Source: Janthinobacterium sp. J1-1 (lineage in GTDB: Bacteria; Pseudomonadota; Gammaproteobacteria; Burkholderiales; Burkholderiaceae_D). From it: a DNA stretch of 64,000 nt. Numbering within the stretch: the first letter of the stretch is position 1; each line of letters starts with the position of its first letter. A model generated the notes under the pieces. It did no database searches. It worked only from the letters and a program-made list of their open reading frames with translations, and was not told the origin of the DNA. The translations under genes were made by a program, and so were the position numbers. The stretch spans positions 1,302,001 through 1,366,000 of the forward strand of contig NZ_CP132339.1 in the NCBI RefSeq assembly GCF_030944405.1, written 5' to 3'. Below, piece after piece: positions 40,771 to 50,199 of the stretch.

Positions 40771-42363
40771 TCAGCTTTCCTGCAAGCCGGCCTTGCCGTC
40801 CCTGACGGTAAAACTGGCCAGCGTGGCGATGCGGGACGCGCTGTCGCGCACATTGTCCAGGCCCTGGAAGCAGGTGGTGGTTTTCGTCGGCGTGAGCTCC
40901 ATCAGCATATAGCCGCGCTTGTCGCTGCGGCCGTAGCGGATATGCGGATTCATCGCCACGTAGTCGTCGGTGCGCGACTGCGGGCGCGAACTGGACGTGA
41001 TCGAGGTGCCGCAAAACTCGGTGGCCAGCAGCGGGTTGGCGCGCGAGACGGGCCGCATGGCGTCGCGGCTCAGCTCGGTCGCATAGAAAGTATGCACGTC
41101 GCCCGACAGCACCAGCGGATTGCGTGCGCCGCTGGCCTGCAGGGTGTCCAGCAACTGCTGGCGCGCCATCGGATAGCCATCCCAGCCGTCGGTCCAGATC
41201 CGTTCGTCGCCGGGCCGCGTGATCGGCACCTGGCTCGATTGCGCCATCAGGGTCTGCTGGGCCAGGATATTCCAGCGCGCCGGCGATTTTTCCAGCCCCT
41301 CCTGCAGCCACCGTTCCTGCGCGGAACCCAGCATGGTACGGTCCGGCTTCATCAAATCGGGGCAGCTGCGCGTGGTGACGGAATTCGAGCCGCCCCGGTT
41401 CGGTTTCGGGCAGGCGTGGTTGGCGCGGTACTGGCGGTCGTCGAGCACGTGAAAACGCGCCAGATGGCCCCAGTCGTAGCGCTGGTAGATGCGCATGTCG
41501 ACAAAGCCACGCCGGCCCAGCGGCAGCAGGCGCAGCGGCATATGTTCATAAAAGGCCTGGTAGGCGGCCGCGCGGCGCTGCAAGAAGGTGGTGGTCAGCA
41601 GCTCGTCGCGCTCGTTGCCGTAGTCGTTGGCCACCTCATGGTCGTCCCAGGTGACAATCCACGGCGCCACCAGATGGGCGCCCTGCAGGTCCGTATCGCT
41701 TTTATATTGCGCATAGCGGGCGCGGTACTGCTCCAGGGTAAAACTCTCGTCGCGGCGCACGGCCCGCTGCGGGTGCTGCAATTGATAGGCGCCCCATTCA
41801 TAGATATAGTCGCCCAGGAACGCGATCAGGTCGGGCGCGGCCGCGGCGATATGCCGATGCGCCGCATAGCTGCCGAATTCCCAGTGTTGGCACGAGGCCA
41901 CCGCCAGTTTCAATGAGGCCGGCATGGAAGAGGGCACAGGTGCGGTGCGGGTGCGTCCGACGGGGCTGACGGCGTCGCCAAAGATAAAGCGGTACCAGTA
42001 CCAGCGCCCGGGTGCCAGGCCCGTGACATCGACATGCACGCTGTGCGCCAGTTCTGGCGTGGCCACCGCCTGGCCCTTGGCAACGATGCGCCGGAACGCC
42101 TCATCGCCGGCCACTTCCCAGCGCACGCTCAAGGCGATGGCCGGCGTGGCGCCAGCTTGCAGCGGGTCGTAGTTGATGCGGGTCCACAGCACCACCGCGT
42201 CGGGCAGCGGCGAGCCGGAAGCGACGCCGAGCGCAAACGGATAGCCGGCGCCATTCAGGCGGGTGGCCGCGCTGGCGCCGGAGCCGGCCAGGGAACCGGC
42301 GGTGGCCGTCAGCGCGGCGAGGCGTGCAGCGCTGGCGAGAAAAATGCGGCGCTGGCTATCCAT
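40771..42363 (-). CDS. phoD: PhoD-like alkaline phosphatase D (Tat-exported)
   Basis: This 530-residue phosphodiesterase/phosphatase has a twin-arginine leader (SQRRIFLASAARLAALTAT). The N-terminal domain is PhoD_N (FALGVASGSPLPDAVVLWTRI). The metallophosphatase core shows FLGDYIYEWG, WDDHEVANDYGN and LSGDVHTFYATEL. PhoD enzymes bind iron and calcium and act in the periplasm. No Pho box is evident. It starts nine bases past the stop of the thioesterase gene, with which it probably forms an operon. Confidence 0.93.
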   Translation of the reverse strand: MDSQRRIFLASAARLAALTATAGSLAGSGASAATRLNGAGYPFALGVASGSPLPDAVVLWTRINYDPLQAGATPAIALSVRWEVAGDEAFRRIVAKGQAVATPELAHSVHVDVTGLAPGRWYWYRFIFGDAVSPVGRTRTAPVPSSMPASLKLAVASCQHWEFGSYAAHRHIAAAAPDLIAFLGDYIYEWGAYQLQHPQRAVRRDESFTLEQYRARYAQYKSDTDLQGAHLVAPWIVTWDDHEVANDYGNERDELLTTTFLQRRAAAYQAFYEHMPLRLLPLGRRGFVDMRIYQRYDWGHLARFHVLDDRQYRANHACPKPNRGGSNSVTTRSCPDLMKPDRTMLGSAQERWLQEGLEKSPARWNILAQQTLMAQSSQVPITRPGDERIWTDGWDGYPMARQQLLDTLQASGARNPLVLSGDVHTFYATELSRDAMRPVSRANPLLATEFCGTSITSSSRPQSRTDDYVAMNPHIRYGRSDKRGYMLMELTPTKTTTCFQGLDNVRDSASRIATLASFTVRDGKAGLQES

Positions 42364-42371
42364 GGAATTGC

Positions 42372-42812
42372 TTATTGCGACAGCAAGGTTTCAATCGGCG
42401 GCACCTGGCGCGGCTTGCGGTCGGAATCGGTGGCGACATAGATCAGCGTGGCTTCCGTGACCTTCACGATGCACGCTTGCAGGCGGTTGCGCTCGGCATA
42501 GACTTCCACGTTGACGGTGATCGAGGTATTGCCGACCTTGACGATCTCGGCATAAAAAGACAGCAGATCGCCGACGAACACGGGATTTTTGAAGACGAAG
42601 GAATTGACGGCGATGGTCGCCACCCTGCCGTTGGCGCGCCGCGTGGCCGGCAGCGAGCCGGCGATATCGACTTGCGACATGATCCAGCCGCCGAACACGT
42701 CGCCGTAGACATTGGCGTCCGAAGGCGCGGGCATCATGCGCAGTTCGGGCATTTTTCCGGCGGGCAGGCCGGAGGCGAGGCAGTTGTCGGGGCGGGCGGG
42801 GGAGGTGCTCAT
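42372..42812 (-). CDS. Acyl-CoA thioesterase, YciA-like hotdog fold
   Basis: This 146-residue cytoplasmic protein has the hotdog thioesterase motif ANVYGDVFGGWIMSQVDIAG, whose Asp and Asn are catalytic in YciA, followed by NSFVFKNPVFVGDLLSFYAEI. It hydrolyses acyl-CoA esters, with broad range in the family. It is divergent from the ABC exporter gene 61 bases away. Confidence 0.9.
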   Translation of the reverse strand: MSTSPARPDNCLASGLPAGKMPELRMMPAPSDANVYGDVFGGWIMSQVDIAGSLPATRRANGRVATIAVNSFVFKNPVFVGDLLSFYAEIVKVGNTSITVNVEVYAERNRLQACIVKVTEATLIYVATDSDRKPRQVPPIETLLSQ

Positions 42813-42873
42813 CGTTTATTCTCATGAAAGGCTACAATTGTCCCGATTGAACCATAAAAAGCCGACTTTCGCC

Positions 42874-44733
42874 ATGCGCCGCTCCCAGACTACCCCCCCA
42901 CCTCGCCCGCCAGCCGCCGCCAGCCGCAGCGATTTTGCCACCCTGAAAACGCTGTTGCCCTACCTGTGGGTCTACAAATGGCGCGTGCTGCTGGCGCTGC
43001 TGTGCCTGGTGGGCGCCAAGCTGGCCAATGTGGGCGTGCCGCTGATCCTGAAAAAACTGGTCGACGCCATGACCATCACGGCGGCCCATCCGCAGGCGCT
43101 GCTGGTGCTGCCGGTCGCCCTGCTGGTGGCCTATGGCTTGCTGCGCGTGTCGACCACCCTGTTTACCGAATTGCGCGAATTTTTATTCGCCCGCGTCACG
43201 CAGCGCGCCGTGCGCACGATTGCGCTGCAGGTATTTCGCCACCTGCATGCGCTGTCGCTGCGCTTTCACCTGAACCGCCAGACGGGTGGCATGACGCGCG
43301 ATATTGAACGCGGCACGCGCAGCGTCGGTTCGCTGATTTCCTACACCCTGTTCAATATCCTGCCGACCCTGGTGGAAATTACCCTGGTGCTGGTCTATCT
43401 GGTGCTGCATTACGACATCTGGTTTTCCATCATCACGGCGGTGGCGCTGGTGTCGTATATCGCGTTTACGGTGCTGGTGACGAACTGGCGCACGCACTTC
43501 CGCCGTACCATGAACGACCTCGATTCGAAGGCCAATACGAAAGCCATCGACTCGCTGATCAACTATGAAACCGTAAAATACTTCGGCAATGAGGACTACG
43601 AGGCGCGCCGCTATGACGAGGGCTTGCAGCGCTATGAATCGGCGGCCGTCAAGTCGCAAACCTCGCTGTCACTGCTGAATACGGGCCAGTCGCTGATCAT
43701 CGCCACCGCCGTCACCTTGATCCTGTGGCGCGCCACGGTGGGCGTGATCGCCGGCACCATGACCCTGGGCGACCTGGTGCTGGTCAATGCCTTCATGATC
43801 CAGCTGTATATTCCGCTTAATTTCCTTGGCGTGATCTACCGCGAAATCAAGCAAAGCCTGGCCGACATGGAGCGGCTGTTTTCGCTGCTCGACGAGAACC
43901 GCGAAATCGCCGATACGCTTGAAGCAAAACCGCTGGCCACACAGGGCGCATCCGTGCGTTTTGCCCATGTCGATTTCAGCTACGAGACCAAGCGCCAGAT
44001 CCTGTTCGACGTCGACTTCCAGATCGCCGCCGGCACCACCACGGCGGTGGTCGGCCATAGCGGTTCGGGCAAGTCGACCCTGTCGCGTTTGCTGTTCCGC
44101 TTCTATGAAGTCAACGGCGGCGCCATCACCATCGATGGCCAGGATTTGCGGGCCATCACCCAGGACAGCCTGCGCGCGGCGATCGGCATCGTGCCGCAGG
44201 ATACGGTGCTGTTCAACGACACCATCGAATACAACATCGCCTATGGCAAGCCGGGCGCCAGCAAGGAGGCCATCGTGGCGGCGGCCAAGGCGGCGTCGAT
44301 CCACGACTTTATCGAAAGCCTGCCGGACGGCTACGCGTCGATGGTGGGCGAGCGCGGGCTGAAACTGTCGGGCGGCGAAAAGCAGCGCGTGGCGATTGCC
44401 CGCACCCTGCTGAAAGACCCGGCGATTCTGATCTTCGACGAGGCCACCTCGGCGCTCGACTCGAAAGCGGAGCAGGCGATCCAGGCGCAGCTGAAAGACA
44501 TCGCGAAAAACCGCACGACCCTGGTGATCGCGCACCGCTTGTCGACCGTGGCCGATGCGCAGCAGATCCTGGTGCTGGACCATGGCCGCATCGTCGAACG
44601 CGGCACGCACCCGCAGCTGCTGGCGGCGAACGGCCTGTATGCGCAGATGTGGCAACGCCAGCAGGCCGGCCAGCTAGAGGAAGAGGAAGCCGAGTCGCAG
44701 GGCGAGCCGGGTGAATTGAGCCTGGCCAAATAA
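42874..44733 (+). CDS. ABC exporter, fused permease and ATPase, Atm1/HMT1-like
   Basis: This roughly 619-residue half-transporter has a six-helix membrane domain (about residues 25-330) and an ATPase with Walker A GHSGSGKST, signature LSGGEKQRVA, Walker B ILIFDEATSALD and H-loop IAHRLS. The membrane domain text TGGMTRDIERGTRS and NYETVKYFGNEDYEARRY is typical of Atm1/HMT1 proteins, which export glutathione or metal conjugates. The substrate here is not certain. The start MRRSQTT lacks a clear ribosome site; the open frame extends to 42712 across the divergent gene. A proline-rich N-terminal lead precedes the first helix. Confidence 0.9.
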   Translation: MRRSQTTPPPRPPAAASRSDFATLKTLLPYLWVYKWRVLLALLCLVGAKLANVGVPLILKKLVDAMTITAAHPQALLVLPVALLVAYGLLRVSTTLFTELREFLFARVTQRAVRTIALQVFRHLHALSLRFHLNRQTGGMTRDIERGTRSVGSLISYTLFNILPTLVEITLVLVYLVLHYDIWFSIITAVALVSYIAFTVLVTNWRTHFRRTMNDLDSKANTKAIDSLINYETVKYFGNEDYEARRYDEGLQRYESAAVKSQTSLSLLNTGQSLIIATAVTLILWRATVGVIAGTMTLGDLVLVNAFMIQLYIPLNFLGVIYREIKQSLADMERLFSLLDENREIADTLEAKPLATQGASVRFAHVDFSYETKRQILFDVDFQIAAGTTTAVVGHSGSGKSTLSRLLFRFYEVNGGAITIDGQDLRAITQDSLRAAIGIVPQDTVLFNDTIEYNIAYGKPGASKEAIVAAAKAASIHDFIESLPDGYASMVGERGLKLSGGEKQRVAIARTLLKDPAILIFDEATSALDSKAEQAIQAQLKDIAKNRTTLVIAHRLSTVADAQQILVLDHGRIVERGTHPQLLAANGLYAQMWQRQQAGQLEEEEAESQGEPGELSLAK

Positions 44734-44938
44734 GTGCGTCGCCGGAAAACAGTAGGATAAATGCTACAGCGATGGCACTTCGCTGGTGCGCGGCATCCCT
44801 ATTCCGGTGAAACTGACTCTCAATCGAAGAAAAGGGCTGGTATGGCACTGAAAATGAAATAAAATTAATCCATTGGTGGCGTCTGCACCCCAGTTGTTTC
44901 GTCCAGGCCTGGCCTGGTTTGTCCGCTCAGGAGAATCC

Positions 44939-45895
44939 ATGAAATTGACCAAAATTATCGCCACACTGCTCAGCGTCGGTGTCATCAGCAGCATGTCGCC
45001 AGCCCAGGCCCAGGAATTGACGGGTACCTTGGCCAAAATCAAAAAAGCCGGTTCCGTCACGCTCGGCGTGCGCGACGGCTCGGTGCCGTTTTCCTATCTG
45101 GATGACAAGCAGCAGTACCAGGGTTATTCCATCGACCTGTGCATGAAGGTCGTCACCGCCCTGCAAAAACACCTGGGCCTGAGCGAACTGAAAGTGGTGA
45201 TGAGCCCTGTCACTTCGGCCAACCGCATCCCGCTGATGGCCAACGGCACCATCGACCTCGAATGCGGTTCGACCACCAACAACCTGGAACGCCAGCAGCA
45301 GGTGGCATTCGCGCCGACCATGTTCGTGATCGCCAACCGCGTGCTGGCCAAGAAATCGTCGAACATCAAGAGCCTGGAAGACTTGCGCGGCAAGACCCTG
45401 GTCGCCACCGCCGGCACCTCGACCGTCAAGCAGATGACGATTTTGAACAAGGAAAAAAACCTGGGCATGAATATCGCGATTGCCAAGGATCATCCTGAAT
45501 CGTTCCTGATGCTGGAAACCGGGCGCGCCGTTGCCGAAGCGAATGATGACATCCTGCTCGCCTCGCAAGTGGCCAATTCGAAGAACCCGAACGACTACGA
45601 AATCACCAAGGAAGCGCTGTCGGTCGAACCGTACGGCATCATGATGCGCAAGGGCGACCCGGCCTTCAAGAAAGTGGTCGACGATGCCTTGATCCGTTTG
45701 TACAAGAGCGACGACATCAACCGCATTTATGCGAAATGGTTTACCTCGAATATTCCGCCTAAAAACATCAACCTGAATTTCCCGATGCCGCCGCAACTGA
45801 AGGCGGTCTTCGCGAAGCCGACCGACTCGGGCGACCCGGCGGCCTACGCGGCCGTGCCGGAAGCGCAGAAGACGTCGGACAAAAAGAAAAAATAA
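44939..45895 (+). CDS. gltI: GltI, glutamate/aspartate ABC transporter binding protein
   Basis: This 318-residue periplasmic binding protein has a signal peptide (cleavage near AQAQE, residue 26). Family texts are GSVTLGVRDGSVPFSYLDD, GYSIDLCMKV and VTSANRIPLMANGTIDLECGSTTNN, which are characteristic of GltI. It delivers glutamate and aspartate to GltJK. The C terminus ends in a charged KKKK tail. The start at 44939 has CAGGAG upstream; an earlier ATG at 44873 would bury the signal peptide. It is first of gltIJKL, and a hairpin follows. Confidence 0.95.
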   Translation: MKLTKIIATLLSVGVISSMSPAQAQELTGTLAKIKKAGSVTLGVRDGSVPFSYLDDKQQYQGYSIDLCMKVVTALQKHLGLSELKVVMSPVTSANRIPLMANGTIDLECGSTTNNLERQQQVAFAPTMFVIANRVLAKKSSNIKSLEDLRGKTLVATAGTSTVKQMTILNKEKNLGMNIAIAKDHPESFLMLETGRAVAEANDDILLASQVANSKNPNDYEITKEALSVEPYGIMMRKGDPAFKKVVDDALIRLYKSDDINRIYAKWFTSNIPPKNINLNFPMPPQLKAVFAKPTDSGDPAAYAAVPEAQKTSDKKKK

Positions 45896-45913
45896 CAGGA
45901 CTGCGTGAAAAAC

Positions 45914-45933
45914 CGGGAGGCGCAAGCCTCCCG
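45914..45933 (+). promoter_or_regulatory. Intercistronic hairpin between gltI and gltJ
   Basis: CGGGAGGC-GCAA-GCCTCCCG is an 8-bp perfect stem with a GNRA tetraloop, 18 bases after the gltI stop, followed by only TTTC. It probably protects the gltI message or partly stops transcription, so that more binding protein than permease is made. Confidence 0.7.
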
Positions 45934-45995
45934 TTTCATTTGCGTGCGGCGGCCAGCACTGGCCGCCGTTTGATGGCTGCATGGGAAGGATGAAC

Positions 45996-46745
45996 ATGAA
46001 TTACAACTGGAATTGGCGCATCTTCTGGGAGACCTCTCCCGATGGTGTCGGCACGTACATGGACACCTTGTGGTCCGGCCTGACCTGGACCCTGGCGACC
46101 GCCGGCGCGGCCTGGATCATGGCCCTGATACTGGGCCTGGTGATCGGCACCATACGCACCCTGCCCAACAAATGGCTGGTCGGCGTGGCCAATGCCTATG
46201 TCGAACTGTTCCGCAACGTGCCGCTGCTGGTGCAGATGTTCCTGTGGTATTTCGTGATGCCGGAACTGCTGCCGGCCGAGCTGGGCGCCTGGGTCAAGTC
46301 GCTGCCGAACGCGCCCTTCGTCACGGCCGTGCTGTGCCTGGGCTTTTTCACCTCGTCGCGGGTGGCGGTGCAGGTCACGACCGGTATCGAAGCGCTGCCG
46401 CGCGGGCAAAAGCTGGCCGGCACGGCGCTGGGATTGACCCTGCCGCAAACCTACCGTTTCATTTTGCTGCCGATGGCCGCGCGCGTGATCATGCCGCCGC
46501 TGACCAGCGAATTTTTGAATATCATCAAGAACAGTTCGGTGGCTTTGACCATCGGCCTGGTCGAACTGACGGCCAGCGCGCGCGCCATCCAGGAGTTCTC
46601 GTTCCAGGTGTTCGAAGCGTTTTCGGCCGCCACCATCATCTATATCGCCGTCAACCTGCTGGTGGTGATCCTGATGGCGCTGATCGAGAGAAAGATCCGT
46701 ATCCCCGGCTTCATCGTTGCCGGTTCCAAGTCGGGAGGACACTGA
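45996..46745 (+). CDS. gltJ: GltJ, glutamate/aspartate ABC transporter permease
   Basis: This roughly 249-residue inner membrane permease has about five helices. Its ABC-contacting loop is VTTGIEALPRGQKLAGTALGLT (about residues 125-146), and VELFRNVPLLVQMFLWYF marks amino acid permeases. Of three close ATGs, 45996 (MNYNWNW) is seven bases after GGAAGG. It pairs with GltK. Confidence 0.95.
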   Translation: MNYNWNWRIFWETSPDGVGTYMDTLWSGLTWTLATAGAAWIMALILGLVIGTIRTLPNKWLVGVANAYVELFRNVPLLVQMFLWYFVMPELLPAELGAWVKSLPNAPFVTAVLCLGFFTSSRVAVQVTTGIEALPRGQKLAGTALGLTLPQTYRFILLPMAARVIMPPLTSEFLNIIKNSSVALTIGLVELTASARAIQEFSFQVFEAFSAATIIYIAVNLLVVILMALIERKIRIPGFIVAGSKSGGH

Positions 46746-46746
46746 C

Positions 46747-47439
46747 ATGTTCGGTAATTTCGACTTCGATGTCATCTCGCGTTCCTGGGTCTATCTGTTC
46801 CAGGTGGGCATGCTGTTTACCCTGAAACTGACGGCGCTGGCGATGGTCGGCGGCATCGTGCTGGGCACCCTGCTGGCACTGATGCGCTTGTCCAGCAACC
46901 GCATTCTGTCGGGCGTGGCGTCGAGCTACGTCAACCTGATCCGCTCGATCCCGCTGGTGCTGGTGATTTTCTGGTTCTACTTCCTGGTGCCGTATATCGC
47001 GGCCTGGATCATCGGCGCCGAGGAGCCGGTCAAGGTGGGCGCGTTCTCGTCGGCCCTGATCACCTTCATCATGTTCGAAGCGGCCTATTACTGCGAGATC
47101 ATGCGCAGCGGCATACAGTCGATTCCGCGCGGCCAGGTCTGGGCCGGCCAGGCGCTGGGCATGAATTATTACCAGACCATGGCCAATATCGTGCTGCCGC
47201 AGGCGTTCCGCAACATGATCCCGGTGCTGCTGACGCAAACCATCGTGCTGTTCCAGGACGTGTCGCTGGTGTACGTGCTGTCGATCCCCGATTTCGTCGG
47301 CGCCGCCTCGAAGATCGCCCAGCGCGATGGCCGCCTGGTGGAAATGTATGTGTTCGTGGCCGTCGTGTATTTCGTGCTGTGCTATGCCCTGTCGTTCCTG
47401 GTCAAGCGCCTGCAAAAGCGCGTCGCCATCATCCGTTAA
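46747..47439 (+). CDS. gltK: GltK, glutamate/aspartate ABC transporter permease
   Basis: This 230-residue inner membrane permease partners GltJ. It shows NLIRSIPLVLVIFWFYFL and the EAA loop RSGIQSIPRGQVWAGQALGMN. The start MFGNFDFD at 46747 follows GGGAGGACACTGAC, one base after the gltJ stop. Confidence 0.95.
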   Translation: MFGNFDFDVISRSWVYLFQVGMLFTLKLTALAMVGGIVLGTLLALMRLSSNRILSGVASSYVNLIRSIPLVLVIFWFYFLVPYIAAWIIGAEEPVKVGAFSSALITFIMFEAAYYCEIMRSGIQSIPRGQVWAGQALGMNYYQTMANIVLPQAFRNMIPVLLTQTIVLFQDVSLVYVLSIPDFVGAASKIAQRDGRLVEMYVFVAVVYFVLCYALSFLVKRLQKRVAIIR

Positions 47440-47475
47440 TCCTGGCAGCCCGGCGCTGACGTCTACAGAAAGAAA

Positions 47476-48204
47476 ATGATGATTGAACTGAAAAATGTAA
47501 GCAAATGGTATGGCCAGTTCCAGGTCCTGACCGACTGCAGCACCGAAGTGTCGAAGGGCGACGTGATGGTCATCTGCGGCCCGTCCGGTTCCGGCAAGTC
47601 GACCCTGATCAAGACCGTCAATGGCCTCGAACCGATCCAGCAGGGGCAGATCATGGTCGACAATATCGCCGTCAACGATCCGAAGACCAATCTGTCGAAA
47701 CTGCGCGCGCGCATCGGCATGGTGTTCCAGAACTTCGAGCTGTTTCCGCATCTGAGCATTCGCGAAAACCTGACCATCGGCCAGATCAAGGTGCTGGGCC
47801 GCAGCGCCGACGAAGCCAACGCCAAGGGCCTGAAATACCTGGACCGCGTGGGCCTGCTGTCGCAGCAGGACAAATTCCCCGGCCAGCTGTCTGGCGGCCA
47901 GCAGCAGCGCGTGGCGATCGCCCGCGCGCTGGCTATGGATCCGATCGCCATGCTGTTCGACGAGCCGACCTCGGCGCTCGACCCGGAAATGATCAACGAA
48001 GTGCTCGACGTGATGGTGGGCCTGGCGCAGGAAGGCATGACGATGATGGTCGTCACGCACGAGATGGGCTTTGCCAAGCGCGTGGCCAACCGCATCGTCT
48101 TCATGGACCAGGGCAAGATCATTGAAGACTGCAGCAAGGATGAGTTTTTCACCACCACGCGCTCGGACCGCGCGCGCGATTTCCTGGCGAAAATCATTCA
48201 TTAA
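47476..48204 (+). CDS. gltL: GltL, glutamate/aspartate ABC transporter ATPase
   Basis: This 242-residue ATPase powers GltJK. Walker A is GPSGSGKST, the signature is LSGGQQQRVAIARAL, Walker B is AMLFDEPTSALD and the H-loop is VVTHEMGFA. ATG codons at 47476 and 47479 are both possible, behind AGAAAGAAA. It is last of the operon; a strong terminator follows. Confidence 0.96.
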   Translation: MMIELKNVSKWYGQFQVLTDCSTEVSKGDVMVICGPSGSGKSTLIKTVNGLEPIQQGQIMVDNIAVNDPKTNLSKLRARIGMVFQNFELFPHLSIRENLTIGQIKVLGRSADEANAKGLKYLDRVGLLSQQDKFPGQLSGGQQQRVAIARALAMDPIAMLFDEPTSALDPEMINEVLDVMVGLAQEGMTMMVVTHEMGFAKRVANRIVFMDQGKIIEDCSKDEFFTTTRSDRARDFLAKIIH

Positions 48205-48220
48205 GCTCTGTTTTTTTCCA

Positions 48221-48254
48221 GCAAAAACGGCCGGCATCCACCGGCCGTTTTTGC
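48221..48254. terminator. Strong terminator after gltL
   Basis: GCAAAAACGGCCGG and CCGGCCGTTTTTGC form a perfect 14-bp stem around CATCCA. It is symmetric, with A and T tracts, so it can act in both directions. Confidence 0.9.
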
Positions 48255-48344
48255 GTTAACAGCATGCCTGCGCCTGCTTTGCCGCAAGGCGTGACGGGAT
48301 AGTCGGCCTACGCTCGATCAGTGCCTCATATTTTTCTTCCCTTT

Positions 48345-48362
48345 TATACTTATAAAGGTATA
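48345..48362. promoter_or_regulatory. Promoter/operator candidate of the toxin-antitoxin pair
   Basis: TATAC (48345-48349) and GTATA (48358-48362) form an inverted repeat directly before the toxin gene, over TATACT and TATAAT -10-like elements. Self-repression by the antitoxin is the usual scheme. No good -35 box is seen. Confidence 0.45.
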
Positions 48363-48366
48363 ATTC

Positions 48367-48744
48367 ATGAAGATCACCCATAAACCCTTGTACTGGGTCG
48401 GCGCCACGAAGAAAGAATTGATGGCCTTGCCTGTCGAGATCATTTCGTTCTTTGGCCATGCGCTCGATCTGGCCCAGCGCGGCGACAAGCACGACAGCGC
48501 CAAGGTATTGCGTGGCTTTGGCTGCGCCGGCGTACTGGAAATCGTCGAGGACGATGCCGATGGCACCTACCGCGCGGTGTACACGGTGAAATTTGACGAG
48601 GCGGTGTTCGTGCTGCATTGCTTCCAGAAAAAGAGCAAGAGCGGCATTGCGACGCCGAAACAAGAAATGGACATCGTGCGCGCCCGCTTGCGCGCCACGC
48701 AACAACTGATCGAGGAGCTGCGCCGTGAAAAAACATATCGTTGA
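48367..48744 (+). CDS. HigB/RelE-family toxin (Gp49-like)
   Basis: This 125-residue protein of the phage-derived Gp49/HigB-like toxin family carries VGATKKELMALP, YRAVYTVKFDEAVFVLHCFQKKSKSGIATPKQE and a C-terminal arginine-rich helix. The family cuts mRNA on ribosomes. The next gene, an HTH antitoxin, overlaps it by 20 bases, giving the toxin-first order of higBA. Its initiation codon is only a few bases from the promoter elements, so the leader is very short. Confidence 0.88.
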   Translation: MKITHKPLYWVGATKKELMALPVEIISFFGHALDLAQRGDKHDSAKVLRGFGCAGVLEIVEDDADGTYRAVYTVKFDEAVFVLHCFQKKSKSGIATPKQEMDIVRARLRATQQLIEELRREKTYR

Positions 48745-49069
48745 TGGCATCGAATTCGAGCAATCGAGCGGCAACGTATTTGCCGACCTGGGCCTGCCCG
48801 ACGCCGACAAACTGCAAATCAAATCCGGCCTGGTGGGCGAAATCAGCAATGCCATCCGCAAGCTCGAACTGACCCAGGAGCAAGCCGCACGCCGCATGGG
48901 CATCGTGCAGCCGAAAGTATCGGGCATGCTGCGCGGCGACTTTTCCGGCCTGTCCGAGCGCAAGCTGATGGATTGCCTGAACCGCCTGGGCTACGACATC
49001 GAAATCCATGTCAAGCCGACCGGCCATCCCGTCGGGCACCTGAAACTGGCCATCGCCCAGGCCGGGTAA
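48725..49069 (+). CDS. HigA-like XRE-family antitoxin
   Basis: This 114-residue protein has an XRE helix-turn-helix near residues 50-75 (LTQEQAARRMGIVQPKVSGMLRG). It belongs to the short HTH family paired with Gp49-like toxins. It binds the toxin and, with it, the promoter. It overlaps the toxin gene by 20 bases, so the two are translationally coupled. Confidence 0.88.
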   Translation: MKKHIVDGIEFEQSSGNVFADLGLPDADKLQIKSGLVGEISNAIRKLELTQEQAARRMGIVQPKVSGMLRGDFSGLSERKLMDCLNRLGYDIEIHVKPTGHPVGHLKLAIAQAG

Positions 49070-49128
49070 GGCAGCCTTGCGGCTGGTAAAATGGCGCCAT
49101 CCGCAATCACCGCCCGAGAGCTGCCGCC

Positions 49129-50193
49129 ATGTCCACACCCGATCACACCCCGACCACCGTTCCCTCGTCGCTGACCATCACGCGTCCTGACGATTGGCAC
49201 TTGCACCTGCGCGATGGCGCCGTCATGGCCAGCGTCTTGCCGCACAGCGCACGCCAGTTCGGCCGCGCCATCGTGATGCCGAACCTGAAACCGCCCGTCA
49301 CCACCACCGCCGACGCCACCGCCTACCGCGAGCGCATCCTGGCCGCCGTGCCGGAAGGCGTGCAGTTCGATCCGCTGATGGTGCTGTACCTGACCAACAA
49401 CACCTCGCCTGACGAAATCCGCCGCGCGCAGGACAGCGGCATCGTTCAGGCCGTGAAACTGTATCCGGCCGGCGCCACCACCAATTCCGATTTGGGCGTG
49501 AGCGACCTGAAAAACTGCTACAAGGTGCTCGAAGTGATGCAGGAAGTGGGCATGCCCTTCCTCGTGCACGGCGAAGTGACCGATCCCGAGATCGATATCT
49601 TCGACCGCGAAGCCGTCTTTATCGAACGCGTGATGCGCCCGCTGCGCAGCAGCTTTCCGGCCCTGTCGGTGGTGTTCGAGCACATCACCACCAAGGATGC
49701 GGCGCAGTACGTGGCCGAGGCCGAAGGTCCGATCGCCGCCACCATCACCGCCCACCATTTGCTGTACAACCGCAACGAGCTTTTCAAGGGCGGCATCCGT
49801 CCCCATTACTACTGCCTGCCGATCCTGAAACGCGAGGAACACCGCCTGGCATTGATGACGGCGGCCGCCAGCGGCGACGAGCGTTTCTTCCTCGGCACCG
49901 ACTCGGCGCCGCATGCGCAGGGCGCCAAGGAAATGGCCTGTGGCTGTGCGGGCTGCTACACGGCCCTGCACGCGATGGAACTGTATGCCGAAGCGTTCGA
50001 ACGGGCCGGCGCGCTCGACAAACTGGAAGCGTTCGCCAGCTTCCACGGCCCGGCCTTTTACGGTGTGCCGCGCAATACCGACACCATCACCCTGAAACGC
50101 GAAAGCTGGACCTTGCCTGCTTCGCTGCCGCTGGGCGACAGCCACGTGATTCCGCTCAATGCCGGCGAGCAGATCAACTGGAAGATGGTGTAA
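49129..50193 (+). CDS. pyrC: PyrC, dihydroorotase
   Basis: This 354-residue zinc amidohydrolase closes carbamoyl-aspartate to dihydroorotate in pyrimidine synthesis. Metal ligands are in [10 protein letters not shown], the carbamylated Lys is in [13 protein letters not shown], and other ligands are in [14 protein letters not shown] and [10 protein letters not shown]; the catalytic Asp is in LGTDSAPHA. It is of the short, class II type. It is followed six bases later by the DUF3025 gene, a pair common in betaproteobacteria. Confidence 0.97.
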   Translation: MSTPDHTPTTVPSSLTITRPDDWHLHLRDGAVMASVLPHSARQFGRAIVMPNLKPPVTTTADATAYRERILAAVPEGVQFDPLMVLYLTNNTSPDEIRRAQDSGIVQAVKLYPAGATTNSDLGVSDLKNCYKVLEVMQEVGMPFLVHGEVTDPEIDIFDREAVFIERVMRPLRSSFPALSVVFEHITTKDAAQYVAEAEGPIAATITAHHLLYNRNELFKGGIRPHYYCLPILKREEHRLALMTAAASGDERFFLGTDSAPHAQGAKEMACGCAGCYTALHAMELYAEAFERAGALDKLEAFASFHGPAFYGVPRNTDTITLKRESWTLPASLPLGDSHVIPLNAGEQINWKMV

Positions 50194-50199
50194 GCACCG

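Noticed and set aside
44862..44880. TGGCAC upstream of gltI, considered as a sigma-54 -24 element
   Set aside because: The -12 position reads GA rather than GC at the required ten-base spacing; the similar TGGCAC near 44776 also fails.
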